DNA of 32,323 nt from Treponema sp. (GCA_024699235.1 JAILPY010000083.1:1-32323), one strand, 5' to 3'. Shown: positions 7,773 to 17,908, numbered from the stretch's first letter. The notes: a model not told the origin generated them from the sequence alone. Numbers and translations: made by a program.

Positions 7773-9869
7773 TTAAAATTTAAAGCCGTTTATCTTATTT
7801 GAAATTTCATTGACAGCACGGCTTGTTCCATCGGCTACATTTAACAGACTGTTCTTTATTTCTATTACATCATCTGCAACTTCTGCAGTCTTAGAAAGAG
7901 CCTTCCGCATTTCATCAGTTTCTTCATTCAACAATTGAATTTCTTTATTTACAGACTCATTGTCCTTAGCTACAGCCTGAGACGCTTTTTTTACATCCGC
8001 TGCCTTTTCTGACATGATTTTTAAGGAATTCAAAATCTGACTGTTACCTACGGTCTGTTCTGACATTGCGGTGTTTATGGAATTTACAAGATTGGTAGTT
8101 TCAAGCATCATGCTTTCTGTATTAACATTTATTGAATCAGCAAGGGCAGAAGCCTCTACTATTTCATAAATCAGCTTGGAAATATTTTCTATCTGCTTCT
8201 TTATGGACCGTGACTGCTTGGAAGAATCTTCTGCAAGCTTACGTATTTCTTCTGCAACAACAGCAAATCCCATTCCAGCGGCTCCTGCATGGGCGGCTTC
8301 TATGGCTGCATTCATAGACAGAAGGTTTGTCTGACCTGCTATATTTGAAATAATCTTGTTTGCCTCACCAAGAGTCTTTGACTGAACTTCTACGGCCTCT
8401 ACCTTTTTCTTTACAGTATTATTGGCTTCAAGACCTTTTTCTGAATTTGCCTTCAAGTTGTCAAAAGCCCTAGTCATATTTTCTGTAGACTGGAAAACTG
8501 ACTGAATGTTTCCGACCATCTGCTCCACGGCAGTAGAAGCCTTTACCGACGCTACATTCTGTTCTTCTATAAGGCCTTCCATCTGCTGAATGGATTCTGA
8601 AATCTTTTTTGTCGTACTTGAAGTTGAAAATACGCTTGCTTCCTGTCCGTTCATTTTTGTCTGCATGTTTTCAACGGCTTCGGTCAGCTTGCTGATTTCT
8701 ACATCTGTATTGGAAGCACAGTTTTCAAGATTTTCAGAAGCAAGGGTTATGGAATCCTTTGAAGCAGCAATATTCTTTATGACCTCCTGCAATTTTTGCA
8801 TTACGCTATTAAAGCTTCTGGTAATCTCACCAATTTCATTGTTTCCAGATTCCTTAAGTCTATTCGTCAGATCTGCATTGCCTTCTGCAATAAACTTCAT
8901 CTTTTTATTAAGGGTCTTTAGAGGACGCAGGCCTATGTATATATATGCGCATGCTCCTGCAATTATCAGGATTGCAAATATCAAATTTGAAACAATAAGA
9001 ACCCTTACCATAATATCTGACGTAGAATTTACTTTTTTAACAGGAACAGCAGACAGTAATATTAAAGAAGAAAATTTACCTGCTTTCAGGAAAGAATAAT
9101 ATTCCTTTCCGTTAAACTTAAATTTCGTTGTCGAAATTTCATTAGTCACACTGTCGTATTTTACGTCAAAGGATTCTATTCCAGGAATTTCTTCAAATTT
9201 CTTTTCCATTATATAGTCTTCTTTTGGAGAAATAAGAATTTCTCCATCACTTGAAAGAACTACTGAAAAGCCGTCCTGAGCATCAAAGCCGCCATCATCA
9301 TAAGTAACGGCATCTAAAAAATATGAGAGAGGCACATATCCTACAAAGCAACCTACAAAAGTATTGCCGTCACTCTTTTTTACTTCAGAAGCCTTACAGA
9401 CAGGAAAAATAACATTAGAAACAGTATTTCCTATCGGCTTTCCGTAATACTGGCTTTTGTTGTCATTTTTCATTACCGTGAAATATTCTTGTGAAGACAC
9501 ATCCTTGACTTCTCCGCTGTCATAGTATGCAAGCCCTGATGAATAATCAATGTAGGCAACGTTCACAAAATTCTTCTGACGCAAAGGGGCCTTGGATATC
9601 AGCATTTCTTGAATTTCCAAAGGATTGCTTGATGTACGTCCTATGTCGTCAAGCATTGTATAACTTCTGAGCTGCTGCATGTTTACATTACTTCTGAAAG
9701 TAAGGGCCGTATCTAATCTTTTTATAATTTCTTTCTGGCTGTCAACAAACTTTTCACGAACATCTTTTGATACGCTTTTAATGCTCATATACGATGAAAC
9801 AGCCATTCCACATACTATAAGTACCGCAAGCTTCCAACTGATCTCAAAAACTAGACTAGATTTCTTCAT
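7773..9869 (-). CDS. Methyl-accepting chemotaxis protein with periplasmic Cache-type sensor
   Basis: Chemoreceptor that signals to CheA/CheW to steer motility. Order: TM1 about residues 11-31; a periplasmic ligand domain of about 250 residues with a double-Cache look ([38 protein letters not shown]); TM2 about 287-309; a HAMP linker ([19 protein letters not shown]); then a long coiled-coil signalling domain. The conserved hairpin tip is [20 protein letters not shown] near 513. The ligand cannot be read from sequence. The start has AGAGG 6 nt upstream. It stands alone between two terminators, so it is probably its own transcription unit. Several TATAAT-like hexamers lie in the 80 bp upstream, but none has a convincing -35. 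Confidence 0.95.
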   Translation of the reverse strand: MKKSSLVFEISWKLAVLIVCGMAVSSYMSIKSVSKDVREKFVDSQKEIIKRLDTALTFRSNVNMQQLRSYTMLDDIGRTSSNPLEIQEMLISKAPLRQKNFVNVAYIDYSSGLAYYDSGEVKDVSSQEYFTVMKNDNKSQYYGKPIGNTVSNVIFPVCKASEVKKSDGNTFVGCFVGYVPLSYFLDAVTYDDGGFDAQDGFSVVLSSDGEILISPKEDYIMEKKFEEIPGIESFDVKYDSVTNEISTTKFKFNGKEYYSFLKAGKFSSLILLSAVPVKKVNSTSDIMVRVLIVSNLIFAILIIAGACAYIYIGLRPLKTLNKKMKFIAEGNADLTNRLKESGNNEIGEITRSFNSVMQKLQEVIKNIAASKDSITLASENLENCASNTDVEISKLTEAVENMQTKMNGQEASVFSTSSTTKKISESIQQMEGLIEEQNVASVKASTAVEQMVGNIQSVFQSTENMTRAFDNLKANSEKGLEANNTVKKKVEAVEVQSKTLGEANKIISNIAGQTNLLSMNAAIEAAHAGAAGMGFAVVAEEIRKLAEDSSKQSRSIKKQIENISKLIYEIVEASALADSINVNTESMMLETTNLVNSINTAMSEQTVGNSQILNSLKIMSEKAADVKKASQAVAKDNESVNKEIQLLNEETDEMRKALSKTAEVADDVIEIKNSLLNVADGTSRAVNEISNKINGFKF

Positions 9870-9954
9870 TAAAACCTCTAAGATGATTATACTTCATTAT
9901 AATTCTAGCATATAATTATAGTATTGTAAAATTAATGTTTAAGTCCCTAATAGG

Positions 9955-9996
9955 AAAAAAAAGACCAATACATGCAAACTGCATATATTGGTCTTT
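9955..9996 (-). terminator. Strong Rho-independent terminator of the tannase-like gene
   Basis: On the minus strand AAAGACCAATA (9996-9986) plus TGCAT pairs with the opposite arm through one mismatch (16 paired positions, 3-nt loop). It runs into eight consecutive T residues (9962-9955). It begins about 28 bp after the hydrolase stop. Confidence 0.88.
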
Positions 9997-10024
9997 GAAT
10001 ACAGATTCAAATTAGTAAGATTTA

Positions 10025-11812
10025 TTAATTAAGGCATTCGTTTACCCAGGCAATAAAATTACCAGTTGAAGTCCCTGAACGCTCTGCCTCTGTGTGATAA
10101 AGTCCCCAAACTTCTGTAAAGTCTACAGACTTCACTTCATTCCCGTATTGCTTGAGCGCAAGGGAGTAAACCAGTTCTGTACTTACAGCAGTATCACCCT
10201 GAAAAATCCCTGCATGAATCCTCCAGTATTTTGCAACTTTAGAAGTTTTATAGCCTGAATATGCAGGACTTAAGTAATACATTGGATTATACATGTTATG
10301 GCGCTCCTGCATAGAAGTTCCAAAGGAATCTTTCTTTGTAATGTCTGACTCATATTCAGAGGCAAGACTTGAATCAACGTCATTCAATACTTTTGCCATT
10401 ACAGAATCAAAATGGACCCCCTTGCCGTTTCCAAATCCAAAAAGAGTGTTTTCAGGCTGTGTTCCATTCATATCGTCAAATGCCCCAACATCTTTCTGCA
10501 ACTGCTTTACATTGCGCATGAAAGCTTCAATGCTCGTAATTCTGGCTGCATTTGACGCTTTGTCATAAACAACCCATTTTTCTTTCGCGTTAAGAGCAGC
10601 AATGTATTCTTCAGCAGAAGAATAAGTTCCGCTAAGGTCAATATTATTAGATTTTTGTCTCCTGTCCCTCTTTACTCCATCCATATCCTCTGCAGCAAAT
10701 CCAGGCCTAGCATTAAAATTCGGAGTACTAGGAATTCCTCCCCTCGGTGCGTTTCCTTCAGAAACCATAATATTCTGGCCTAAGGCTGATTTCTGTTCAT
10801 TTGCATTATAAGGAAATTTTGTATCAGAAAGGAAATTATTAAGTGAACTTTCTATTACGCACTTTAGGTACTCATAATAGCTTCCGGCATGGTATAATCC
10901 ATCCTCTGACTGTTCTAGAGTAAGGACATTTCCTTTTTCATCTTTTAACCCTAAAGAATTTATATAATGGGCGAATTCTTTTGAAAGTCCGTCAGATATT
11001 GCCTTTTTTTCAGAATCAAGTCCGATACGTGCAACTCCAAGTTCCCACTCATACGCTGCGTCTGCAACATTAAGTCCTGTAATAGGACACCAGTCCATGC
11101 TTCCCATTACAGCATCACTTTCATCCATGACAGCGCCTATAGCATTTAAGTACTGCTCGTATTCAGGGGCATCGCCAGTAGCTCCGATAACAGCACTTTG
11201 AGCACCCCCTCCAGACATTCCATAAGTAAAAAAGCGTTTTTCATTTCCTGGCAGCAAATTACTATTATATCTTACATAGCGTATTGCAGCCTTAAAATCT
11301 GTAACGCCTGCAGGCAGTCCCTGGTCACGTCCGCGCGCACCAGCATATACAAAAATAAATCCAGCATCCGTATACTGCTTTACGCTATGAGAATATGAAA
11401 CAGGAGCCTCCAATGCTGAATACCCTGGAGTCTGTATCGGCATTACAAAAGGTGCTGTCTTTGCAGAATATCCAGACACTTTATTCTTAGAACTTATACT
11501 CACAGTATAAGTTCCGTCTTCATTATCCTTTCCGTCAAAATATGAGCCTGGAACAAAAATGCCAAGCGTTTCATATTTTAAGTCTGCAGGATTTGCTGCA
11601 TATTCTAACCCAACCTGATAGTAGACATCATCTTCGGCATTATACTTCCATAAAGCCATGTCAATCTTAGGAAGTCTTGAACTGTCATTTATAGAGGAAA
11701 CACTTACAGCCTTTGAAGATGAAACACAGGCTGTAAGGACAGAAATAACACCTGCTATAAACATTACTAGTGCAGATGCAGAGATTTTTAACGCAAAAGA
11801 ATTAAAGTTCAT
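10025..11812 (-). CDS. Tannase-like (subtype B) secreted alpha/beta-hydrolase lipoprotein
   Basis: Probable carboxylesterase acting on plant phenolic esters. The signal peptide ends in the lipobox LTAC (Cys29), so the protein is lipid-anchored. Core features match bacterial subtype B tannases: VYAGARGRDQG, DFKAAIRYVRYNSNLLPGN, nucleophile elbow GMSGGGAQS (Ser200), NVADAAYEWEL, then AKYWRIHAGIFQGDTAVSTE and EVWGLYHTEAERSG near the C-terminus. Likely triad: Ser200, Asp540, His573. The 32-residue Asp-to-His gap resembles Lactobacillus plantarum tannase. A longer lid (about 85 residues more between Ser and Asp) and imperfect alignment of the acid region leave substrate open: gallate, feruloyl or another ester. 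The LysR regulator is divergent and probably controls it. A TATAAT at 11903-11908 with TTGTAC at 11927-11932 (18-bp spacer) is a candidate promoter. Confidence 0.7.
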   Translation of the reverse strand: MNFNSFALKISASALVMFIAGVISVLTACVSSSKAVSVSSINDSSRLPKIDMALWKYNAEDDVYYQVGLEYAANPADLKYETLGIFVPGSYFDGKDNEDGTYTVSISSKNKVSGYSAKTAPFVMPIQTPGYSALEAPVSYSHSVKQYTDAGFIFVYAGARGRDQGLPAGVTDFKAAIRYVRYNSNLLPGNEKRFFTYGMSGGGAQSAVIGATGDAPEYEQYLNAIGAVMDESDAVMGSMDWCPITGLNVADAAYEWELGVARIGLDSEKKAISDGLSKEFAHYINSLGLKDEKGNVLTLEQSEDGLYHAGSYYEYLKCVIESSLNNFLSDTKFPYNANEQKSALGQNIMVSEGNAPRGGIPSTPNFNARPGFAAEDMDGVKRDRRQKSNNIDLSGTYSSAEEYIAALNAKEKWVVYDKASNAARITSIEAFMRNVKQLQKDVGAFDDMNGTQPENTLFGFGNGKGVHFDSVMAKVLNDVDSSLASEYESDITKKDSFGTSMQERHNMYNPMYYLSPAYSGYKTSKVAKYWRIHAGIFQGDTAVSTELVYSLALKQYGNEVKSVDFTEVWGLYHTEAERSGTSTGNFIAWVNECLN

Positions 11813-11902
11813 ATTTTAGCCTCTCTAATAGATCTGTAACAAAGGACTGGAAGCAAATGCTTTATGCATAAACAGAACCTTCCAACCATCGTTCATAAAA
11901 AG

Positions 11903-11932
11903 ATTATATTTAAATACAAAAAAACTGTACAA
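11903..11932 (-). promoter_or_regulatory. Candidate promoter of the tannase-like gene
   Basis: Minus-strand -35 TTGTAC (11932-11927) and -10 TATAAT (11908-11903) are 18 bp apart. The -10 is perfect and the -35 weak, as expected for an activator-dependent promoter next to a LysR gene. The leader to the ATG at 11812 would be about 85 nt. Confidence 0.45.
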
Positions 11933-11971
11933 TGCCATTTTTTTAATACGCTATAACTTTTTTGCATACTG

Positions 11972-11980
11972 TGCTATAAT
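11972..11980 (+). promoter_or_regulatory. Extended -10 promoter of the LysR gene
   Basis: TGCTATAAT is an exact extended -10 (TGnTATAAT) 22 bp before the ATG at 12002. That places the start of transcription just ahead of the AGGA ribosome site. No good -35 is needed for this class. Confidence 0.55.
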
Positions 11981-12001
11981 CTTAAATCAGGAACTTTTTA
12001 C

Positions 12002-12916
12002 ATGTTTGAACTACATCAACTAGAACAGTTTATAGCTGTAGCAAAATACGGCACAGTCTCTAAGGCTGCTGAAAAATTGAACATAACGCAGCCCGCATTA
12101 AGTCGTTCTCTTCAAAATTTAGAATATGAACTTAGAACACCCCTTTTCATAAGAACTAAAAATAAAATTGCACTTACTAAAACTGGCGAATATGCCGCAG
12201 ATCATGCAGAAAGGCTCTTAGGACAGGCAGATTCAATGCTTTTGCAAATCCAAGAATTTTACAGGGTGAACAGCAAATTAATTATTGCATCATGTGCACC
12301 ATGTGAAATTTTATTTACATTAAAAGATATGATTAAAGATGTTTTCAGCAACATTGAATGTGAAGCTATCATAGAAGATGAAGATGAAATATGCCAGAAG
12401 CTTTCTGAAGGGATATATTCCATGGCTTTATTTTCAAAGGAACATCCAAACAAGGAATACTTTCAGATACCCCTGCAGGCAGAAAAGCTTTTTGCAATGA
12501 TTCCTGTAAATCATCCTCTTGCAGAAAAAAAGGAAGGCATTACTTTTAGTCAGATAGACGGGGAAGCCGTCATTCCCTTTCCCTTAAAAGGGCACTGGAA
12601 TGACCTTCTTAAAGAAAAACTTCCTAATTCGCAGCTTTTATACCAAAGTTCAATAGAATCTTTTGATAAGGTAATACATGCTTCAAACTTAATAAGCTTT
12701 GAATCGAACATCCTGCCCATAGAACTGGAAAATCACATACGCATACCGATTTTAGACAGCGAAGCAGAAATTACATACCATTTTGCAATACTAAAATCAA
12801 GCAGAGAATACTTTCAGCATTTAATAAGCAGAATAAATAATGAAAAAGATATTTTCTGCAAGCCTAGGGGCAAGCCAATGAAACCGTCAAGTTCTCAAAA
12901 GTTTTTTAAAGAATAA
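12002..12916 (+). CDS. LysR-family transcriptional regulator
   Basis: DNA-binding regulator of 304 aa. The N-terminal winged helix-turn-helix is textbook (LEQFIAVAKYGTVSKAAEKLNITQPALSRSLQNLE, residues 7-41), followed by the linker helix and a periplasmic-binding-protein-like effector domain from about 90. It is transcribed divergently from the tannase-like gene, the usual layout for a LysR regulator and its target, so a phenolic or sugar-derived inducer is plausible but inferred. Its last 22 bp overlap the last bases of the convergent GH32 gene, so the two transcripts are complementary at their 3' ends and no terminator separates them. Confidence 0.92.
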   Translation: MFELHQLEQFIAVAKYGTVSKAAEKLNITQPALSRSLQNLEYELRTPLFIRTKNKIALTKTGEYAADHAERLLGQADSMLLQIQEFYRVNSKLIIASCAPCEILFTLKDMIKDVFSNIECEAIIEDEDEICQKLSEGIYSMALFSKEHPNKEYFQIPLQAEKLFAMIPVNHPLAEKKEGITFSQIDGEAVIPFPLKGHWNDLLKEKLPNSQLLYQSSIESFDKVIHASNLISFESNILPIELENHIRIPILDSEAEITYHFAILKSSREYFQHLISRINNEKDIFCKPRGKPMKPSSSQKFFKE

Positions 12917-14364
12917 CTTTCTACATCTATAACGGACATTCCCTTTGATTCAAAGGAAACTCCCTCATTCAAGGTGTCTTCATATATACTCATAGAAAGA
13001 GCCAGTTCACCTTTTCCAAAAAAAACTTCAACAGAATTTCTGTCTACAATAATCCTGACCTTAAGTTCCTCTCCTTCATTCAGAAGGTATTTACAGGAAC
13101 GTTCATGAAGCAAAGCCTTAGAAGACCCTGCCCTAGACCTATCTATACCAGTTCTGCATAAATTAAAGTCATAATATACTCTGACACGATTTTCATTTCT
13201 TTCAAATAAATTTATGCAGAATAAATCAGCATCATGCTCTTTTACGCAAATGGTAATGTCAAGACAATTGCCTTTTATTCCATTAAGGGCTACCTTATTA
13301 TCGTTTATTTTTATGGAATCATATTCCGTTTTACAATCCCGATATTTTTCAAGTTCCCTTACAGGCTTCTGGTAAAAGACTTCGCCTTCCATCCAAATCT
13401 CTCTTGGAATGGACATCTGACCATACCATTTAGAACCTTCAGTCTTATAGTTACATATGTCCCAATTTTGCAGCCATCCAATCATAATCCTGCGGCCGTC
13501 ATCAGTAAGCACTGTCTGAGGTGCATAAAAGTCGAGTCCCCTGTCTATCTGAAACACATTTTCTTTATTAAAGGAATGACTTTCATAATCATACTTGCCG
13601 GTAATGCAAATGGCTATATTGCCAGAATCAAAAAAATCTGTCTGACTGACTTCCTGGACGCTTACCATGAGGATATCCTTTTGTCCCAAAGCAAAAACAT
13701 CGGGACATTCCCACATCTTTCCAATATCAAAATCATTCTTTAGAAGGACAGAACAGAATTCCCAGTCCTTTAAGTCATTGCTTTTATATACAAGAACCTG
13801 ACCTTTTTTGCTAGAGTTTTTGTTTACTGCATATAAAATATAACTGCCGTCATCAGACTTTATTATCTTAGGATCCCTAAAATCTGTTTCCATGCATCCT
13901 GCTGGAAGTTTTTCTGAACCTATAACAGGATTTGAAGGATATTTTTCAAATTCCTTACCGTCTCCTTCTGCAAGACATTGAATCTGAACGCAAGCATTTT
14001 CAGAAACTTTTTTTACCCCTGTATAGACAAGAGACAGTTTTCCCTCTTTATTTTGTATGGCACAGCCGGAAAAGCAACCTTCTCTGTCAGAATCAGAATC
14101 TGGTGCCAGGGCTGCAGGAAGATAACTCCATTGCACAAGATCCTTTGAAACTGCATGTCCCCAATGCATGGGTCCCCATACAGTATCATAAGGATTATAC
14201 TGATAGAAGAGATGAAATTCATTATTGTAGAATACAAAACCGTTAGGATCATTCATCCAGCCAATTTTAGGGGTTAAATGAAAAGGAGGTTTTTCATTCT
14301 GCTGAATCTTCTCACCTTCACAGCTTTCATAGTCTCTGCATCTTTTCAACTCTTTGCTTTCCAT
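12895..14364 (-). CDS. GH32 beta-fructofuranosidase / sucrose-6-phosphate hydrolase
   Basis: Cytoplasmic hydrolase of beta-fructosides (sucrose, its phosphate, or fructo-oligosaccharides). Catalytic signatures are all present: WMNDPNG with nucleophile Asp39, FRDPK with Asp164 (transition-state stabiliser), and WECPDVF with acid/base Glu219. The five-bladed propeller is followed by the GH32 C-terminal beta-sandwich (VRIIVDRNSVEVFFGKGE). At 489 aa it matches the family. No signal peptide, so the substrate must be imported. It is last in the operon behind the ABC importer, which suggests unphosphorylated sucrose or fructo-oligosaccharide as substrate rather than a PTS product. ATG at 14364 is preferred over an adjacent TTG at 14367 because GAGGA at 14373-14377 is 8 nt from the ATG. 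Confidence 0.93.
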   Translation of the reverse strand: MESKELKRCRDYESCEGEKIQQNEKPPFHLTPKIGWMNDPNGFVFYNNEFHLFYQYNPYDTVWGPMHWGHAVSKDLVQWSYLPAALAPDSDSDREGCFSGCAIQNKEGKLSLVYTGVKKVSENACVQIQCLAEGDGKEFEKYPSNPVIGSEKLPAGCMETDFRDPKIIKSDDGSYILYAVNKNSSKKGQVLVYKSNDLKDWEFCSVLLKNDFDIGKMWECPDVFALGQKDILMVSVQEVSQTDFFDSGNIAICITGKYDYESHSFNKENVFQIDRGLDFYAPQTVLTDDGRRIMIGWLQNWDICNYKTEGSKWYGQMSIPREIWMEGEVFYQKPVRELEKYRDCKTEYDSIKINDNKVALNGIKGNCLDITICVKEHDADLFCINLFERNENRVRVYYDFNLCRTGIDRSRAGSSKALLHERSCKYLLNEGEELKVRIIVDRNSVEVFFGKGELALSMSIYEDTLNEGVSFESKGMSVIDVESYSLKNF

Positions 14365-14387
14365 CAATATAATCCTCTAAATTATTT

Positions 14388-16031
14388 TTATTTTATATTT
14401 TTTAAATATCGGTCATAAGCAGCCTGATAAACTCCTTTAAGTTTATTGAGCCCACATCCATTTTCAAGAAGTGAAATATATTCTTTCCACTGTGCATCAG
14501 TAGGTCCGCCATTTTTAATCCAAGTGCCTTCGTATTCAGAAACTGTATTTTCAAAATCTGTCTTATAAGTATCAATTATTTCAAGTTCATCTTCTGTATA
14601 TACACAGTCAACAGGATAAGTAATGTCATTCTTTACGTAAGGCATCCAGAAATTTTCAAGGTCTGTAAGACGTTCTATGGCACGGTCTTCCATTTTAAAT
14701 GTCGTCTTATAATAATCAGCAAGAATAAGCTTAGGTCCCATAACTTCGTAAGAAGCCTTTACTTCTCCCGCACTCTTTCCAAACTTTTGCTTTGCCTCAT
14801 CTTCTGTAATTGAAAGCCAAAGTCCATCAGAGTCTTTTCCTGTAAAGAATACATCTATTGGACCATACTGAAGCTGCATTGTATTTTCACTTTCATACCA
14901 CAAGTCATAAAATTTGAGTAGGGATGCAGGATCCTTACAAGCCTTTGTTATGCTCAAATTTCCGCTTGAAATTCCGCCTCCAGTCCTTACCGTAACATTA
15001 TAGTCTCCGTCAGGACCCTTTAAGATAGGAAGGAATACGTAATCTTTTGCATAATCGCCCATAAGTTCTTCAATATACCACCATGTAGAAACCCCTACGT
15101 ATCCAGACGAACACTTTGAAATAAGCTGTGTAGCATCCTGACTGAACATAGAAGGGTCCATAAGGCCTTCTGCATACCATTTGTGGAAGTAGTCCATTGC
15201 CTTTCTATAGTCATCACGAGTACTAACAAAATCAACCTTTCCGCTTTCTGTCAGTACAATGTCACTGATTATATCATTAATCCAGTTTGTAAATCCAAAT
15301 CCAGCATAGAATACATTCTGCCCCCAACACCACTGGTCAAAGCCTGTACTCATAGGAATTGTACTTCCTGCTGCATTCTTATAATATTTATGGCTCATGT
15401 CATTTTCCTTGAATGCCAAAAGGCAATCATGAAGTTCATCCAGAGTTTCAGGAACCTTTAGGCCAAGAGCATCAAGCCATGCTTTATTAATCATTGAAAA
15501 CTGAGGGACAGTAAATATGGAATGATTTTCTTTTGCACCTATTGCAACAGTTCCCATCTGTTCTCCTGAAGGAAGCCCATATATCTTTCCATCTGCCATA
15601 GTAATGGCACTCTTTATTTCAGGATGATCTTTAAGTATCTTAGAGAGATTTGGCATGCATTCATCCGTAATATATGGAGTAAGGTCTATAAAAGTTCCGT
15701 CCCCTCCATAATTTGAAAGGTTATAGTTTGTAAAGTTAATTCCCTGAAAAGCATCAGGCAATTCATTTCCTGCTATCCTTATATTTACCTGCTCATTTAC
15801 AGAATCGCTTAAAGACTCCCACTTTATATTAATGCCAGCTTTCGCAGCCATATCCTTTAAAACTTTGTTGTCATCATATCCATTGCTCAAGGCACTCATT
15901 CCAGATAAAATCTTAAAATCAGTCTGCTTTGAAGCTTTCTTACCGCCACAGCCAGCTGCAAGCAATAACAATCCTGCACACAAAACTGATGTTGCAGCAT
16001 TTTCAACTTTTCTTTTGATTTCCTTCTTCAT
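14388..16031 (-). CDS. ABC sugar transporter substrate-binding lipoprotein
   Basis: Extracellular solute-binding protein, family 1, 547 aa, of the large class found with LplB/LplC-type permeases. Signal peptide with lipobox LAAGC (Cys28) gives an anchored lipoprotein. It captures the sugar and delivers it to the two permeases upstream. The start at 16031 is set by AGGAGG 6-7 nt before; an upstream ATG would add 11 basic residues in front of a complete signal sequence. A small hairpin (CACTG/CGGTG around TGCA, 16055-16068) lies in the 57-nt gap after the second permease. Such intercistronic hairpins often stabilise the binding-protein part of the mRNA; that role is inferred. No ATPase gene is in the operon, so a shared MsiK-like ATPase elsewhere is likely. 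Confidence 0.92.
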   Translation of the reverse strand: MKKEIKRKVENAATSVLCAGLLLLAAGCGGKKASKQTDFKILSGMSALSNGYDDNKVLKDMAAKAGINIKWESLSDSVNEQVNIRIAGNELPDAFQGINFTNYNLSNYGGDGTFIDLTPYITDECMPNLSKILKDHPEIKSAITMADGKIYGLPSGEQMGTVAIGAKENHSIFTVPQFSMINKAWLDALGLKVPETLDELHDCLLAFKENDMSHKYYKNAAGSTIPMSTGFDQWCWGQNVFYAGFGFTNWINDIISDIVLTESGKVDFVSTRDDYRKAMDYFHKWYAEGLMDPSMFSQDATQLISKCSSGYVGVSTWWYIEELMGDYAKDYVFLPILKGPDGDYNVTVRTGGGISSGNLSITKACKDPASLLKFYDLWYESENTMQLQYGPIDVFFTGKDSDGLWLSITEDEAKQKFGKSAGEVKASYEVMGPKLILADYYKTTFKMEDRAIERLTDLENFWMPYVKNDITYPVDCVYTEDELEIIDTYKTDFENTVSEYEGTWIKNGGPTDAQWKEYISLLENGCGLNKLKGVYQAAYDRYLKNIK

Positions 16032-16088
16032 GAAAATCCTCCTTATTTTTTTTACACCGTGCACAGTGAAATAAATTTTTTGTACAAA

Positions 16089-16973
16089 TCATCCTTTTAC
16101 AGCACCTGCCATAAGTCCCTTTTCAAAATACTTCTGTACAAAAGGGAATATTACGAGCATAGGGAATGCTGCAACTATCATTGATGAAAATTTAATCATT
16201 TCAGTTATCTTATTAAGTTCTGCATAGCCTCCAGAAATTGTACTTGACTGGGCGGCAGAGACTGAACTCTTTATAAGTATGTTCCTTAAGACCAAAGGCA
16301 AGGGAGCCTTTGCTTGGCCAGGAAGATATATAAGGGCAGTAAACCAGTCATTCCAGTAGGCAACCATGGAATACACAATCATTACAGCCATAATAGGCTT
16401 ACTTAAAGGAATTACAACCTGGACAAAAATCCTCCAGTAACCGGCTCCGTCAATTTTGGCGGCTTCCATAATATCTCTTGGAATATTGTTTTCAAAAAAA
16501 CTCCTGAGGATAACCATATTGCTTACGGCTATTCCTCCTGGAATTATAATTGCAGCAGTAGTATTAATAAGTCCTGTTTCCTTTACTATAAGATATGTTG
16601 GAATCAGGCCGCCGCTAAAATATAATGTAATGATAAAGAAAATGCTTATGAGCTTCCTGCCTGGCAGATTCTTAAAGCTAAGGGGATAAGCCGTAAGATA
16701 CAGCAAAGCAACAGAATACAGAGTTCCAAAGAAAGTGTATTTTACGCTGTTAAAAAATCCGCTCAAAAGATTAGGGTCCAAAAAGACACTCTGATATCCC
16801 CGTAATGTAAATCCAGAAGGCTTTAAAAATGTTTTTCCGGCATACACCTGATAAGGATCAGAAAAGGAAGCAACCAGTACATAATACAAAGGATATGCAG
16901 CTACTATTCCAATTGTAATTATAAAAACAGTAAGCAATGACTCTGCGCTTGTATATTTAATTTTCTTATTCAT
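16089..16973 (-). CDS. ABC sugar transporter permease (LplC/YtcP-like, MalG type)
   Basis: Inner-membrane permease with six predicted spans, 294 aa. The binding-protein-dependent transport signature (EAA loop) reads DIMEAAKIDGAGYWRIFVQV. The C-terminus PFVQKYFEKGLMAGAVKG is the typical end of the MalG-like subfamily. It pairs with the permease encoded just upstream (17-nt gap). AGGGGG precedes the ATG. Confidence 0.95.
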   Translation of the reverse strand: MNKKIKYTSAESLLTVFIITIGIVAAYPLYYVLVASFSDPYQVYAGKTFLKPSGFTLRGYQSVFLDPNLLSGFFNSVKYTFFGTLYSVALLYLTAYPLSFKNLPGRKLISIFFIITLYFSGGLIPTYLIVKETGLINTTAAIIIPGGIAVSNMVILRSFFENNIPRDIMEAAKIDGAGYWRIFVQVVIPLSKPIMAVMIVYSMVAYWNDWFTALIYLPGQAKAPLPLVLRNILIKSSVSAAQSSTISGGYAELNKITEMIKFSSMIVAAFPMLVIFPFVQKYFEKGLMAGAVKG

Positions 16974-16990
16974 AATGCACCCCCTATTTA

Positions 16991-17878
16991 TTACAGAAAG
17001 CTTACATCTGAGCTCATTTTCTTTGAAAGCTTATTTACAAAAATCAGCAGAATGAGATTTATGACAGTGTTAAAAAGGCCTACTGCCGTAGCATAGCTGT
17101 ACTTGGCATTTTCAATTCCCTGCTGGTAGACATAGACTGCGATGACATCACTCGTAGGCTTATTCAGGTCTGTCTGCAAAAGCCAGACTTTTTCGAATCC
17201 AATATTCATAAGGCTTCCGAAACTCATTATGAGCATAAGCACTATAGTAGGAACAAGAGCGGGAAGGTCTATTTTTAATATCTTTTGAAAAAGTCCTGCA
17301 CCATCTATGTCAGCAGCCTCATACAGGGAATCGTCTATTCCTGCTAAAGTTGCATTATAAATAATTACACCCCATCCTGCATCCTGCCATATTCCAGATG
17401 CAATATAAATAGTCCTGAAGGCATTTGGTTCTGACAGGAAATCAATGCTCGAATTAACCAATAGATTTACCAGGCCTCCCGAAGGACTAAGGAACACTCT
17501 TATCATTCCGCATATAATCATAGTTGAGATAAAATGCGGTGCATAAAGAATAGTCTGAACGCCCTTTTTAACAGAACCTACATTAACTTGATTTAAAAGA
17601 ATTGAAAGAATGATTGGAATAGGAAAACCCCATAGCAAAGTATAAAGGCTGAGCAAAAAAGTATTCTTTACCATCCTTATGCAGTTTGGAGAAGTAAAAA
17701 ACCTGATGAACCACTTTAAGCCGACCCATTCGCTTTCAAGAATTCCACGGCTTGCCTTGAAATTCCTAAAGGCTATCTGAATGCCGTACATAGGCATATA
17801 CTTATAAATAAAAGTAATTGCTATCGGAATTATCAGCATTGCATATAGAGGAATAAAGTCTCTTACCTTTGTTTTCAT
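16991..17878 (-). CDS. ABC sugar transporter permease (LplB-like, MalF type)
   Basis: Inner-membrane permease, 295 aa, first gene of the sugar-utilisation operon. The N-terminal YAMLIIPIAITFIYKYMPMYG is characteristic of LplB-like permeases. The EAA loop is SLYEAADIDGAGLFQKILKI. An AGGAGG site sits 4-5 nt before the ATG. Promoter and operator lie 31-77 bp upstream. Substrate is inferred from the GH32 gene in the same operon: sucrose or a fructo-oligosaccharide. Confidence 0.95.
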   Translation of the reverse strand: MKTKVRDFIPLYAMLIIPIAITFIYKYMPMYGIQIAFRNFKASRGILESEWVGLKWFIRFFTSPNCIRMVKNTFLLSLYTLLWGFPIPIILSILLNQVNVGSVKKGVQTILYAPHFISTMIICGMIRVFLSPSGGLVNLLVNSSIDFLSEPNAFRTIYIASGIWQDAGWGVIIYNATLAGIDDSLYEAADIDGAGLFQKILKIDLPALVPTIVLMLIMSFGSLMNIGFEKVWLLQTDLNKPTSDVIAVYVYQQGIENAKYSYATAVGLFNTVINLILLIFVNKLSKKMSSDVSFL

Positions 17879-17908
17879 GGAACCTCCTGAAAATTTTCAA
17901 CAAAACTT

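Noticed and set aside
8590..9099. A 169-codon plus-strand frame antisense to the chemoreceptor
   Set aside because: It is a shadow of the conserved signalling domain and lacks a ribosome site.
13234..13743. A 169-codon plus-strand frame antisense to the GH32 gene
   Set aside because: The minus strand carries all GH32 catalytic motifs; this frame has no homology or start signal.
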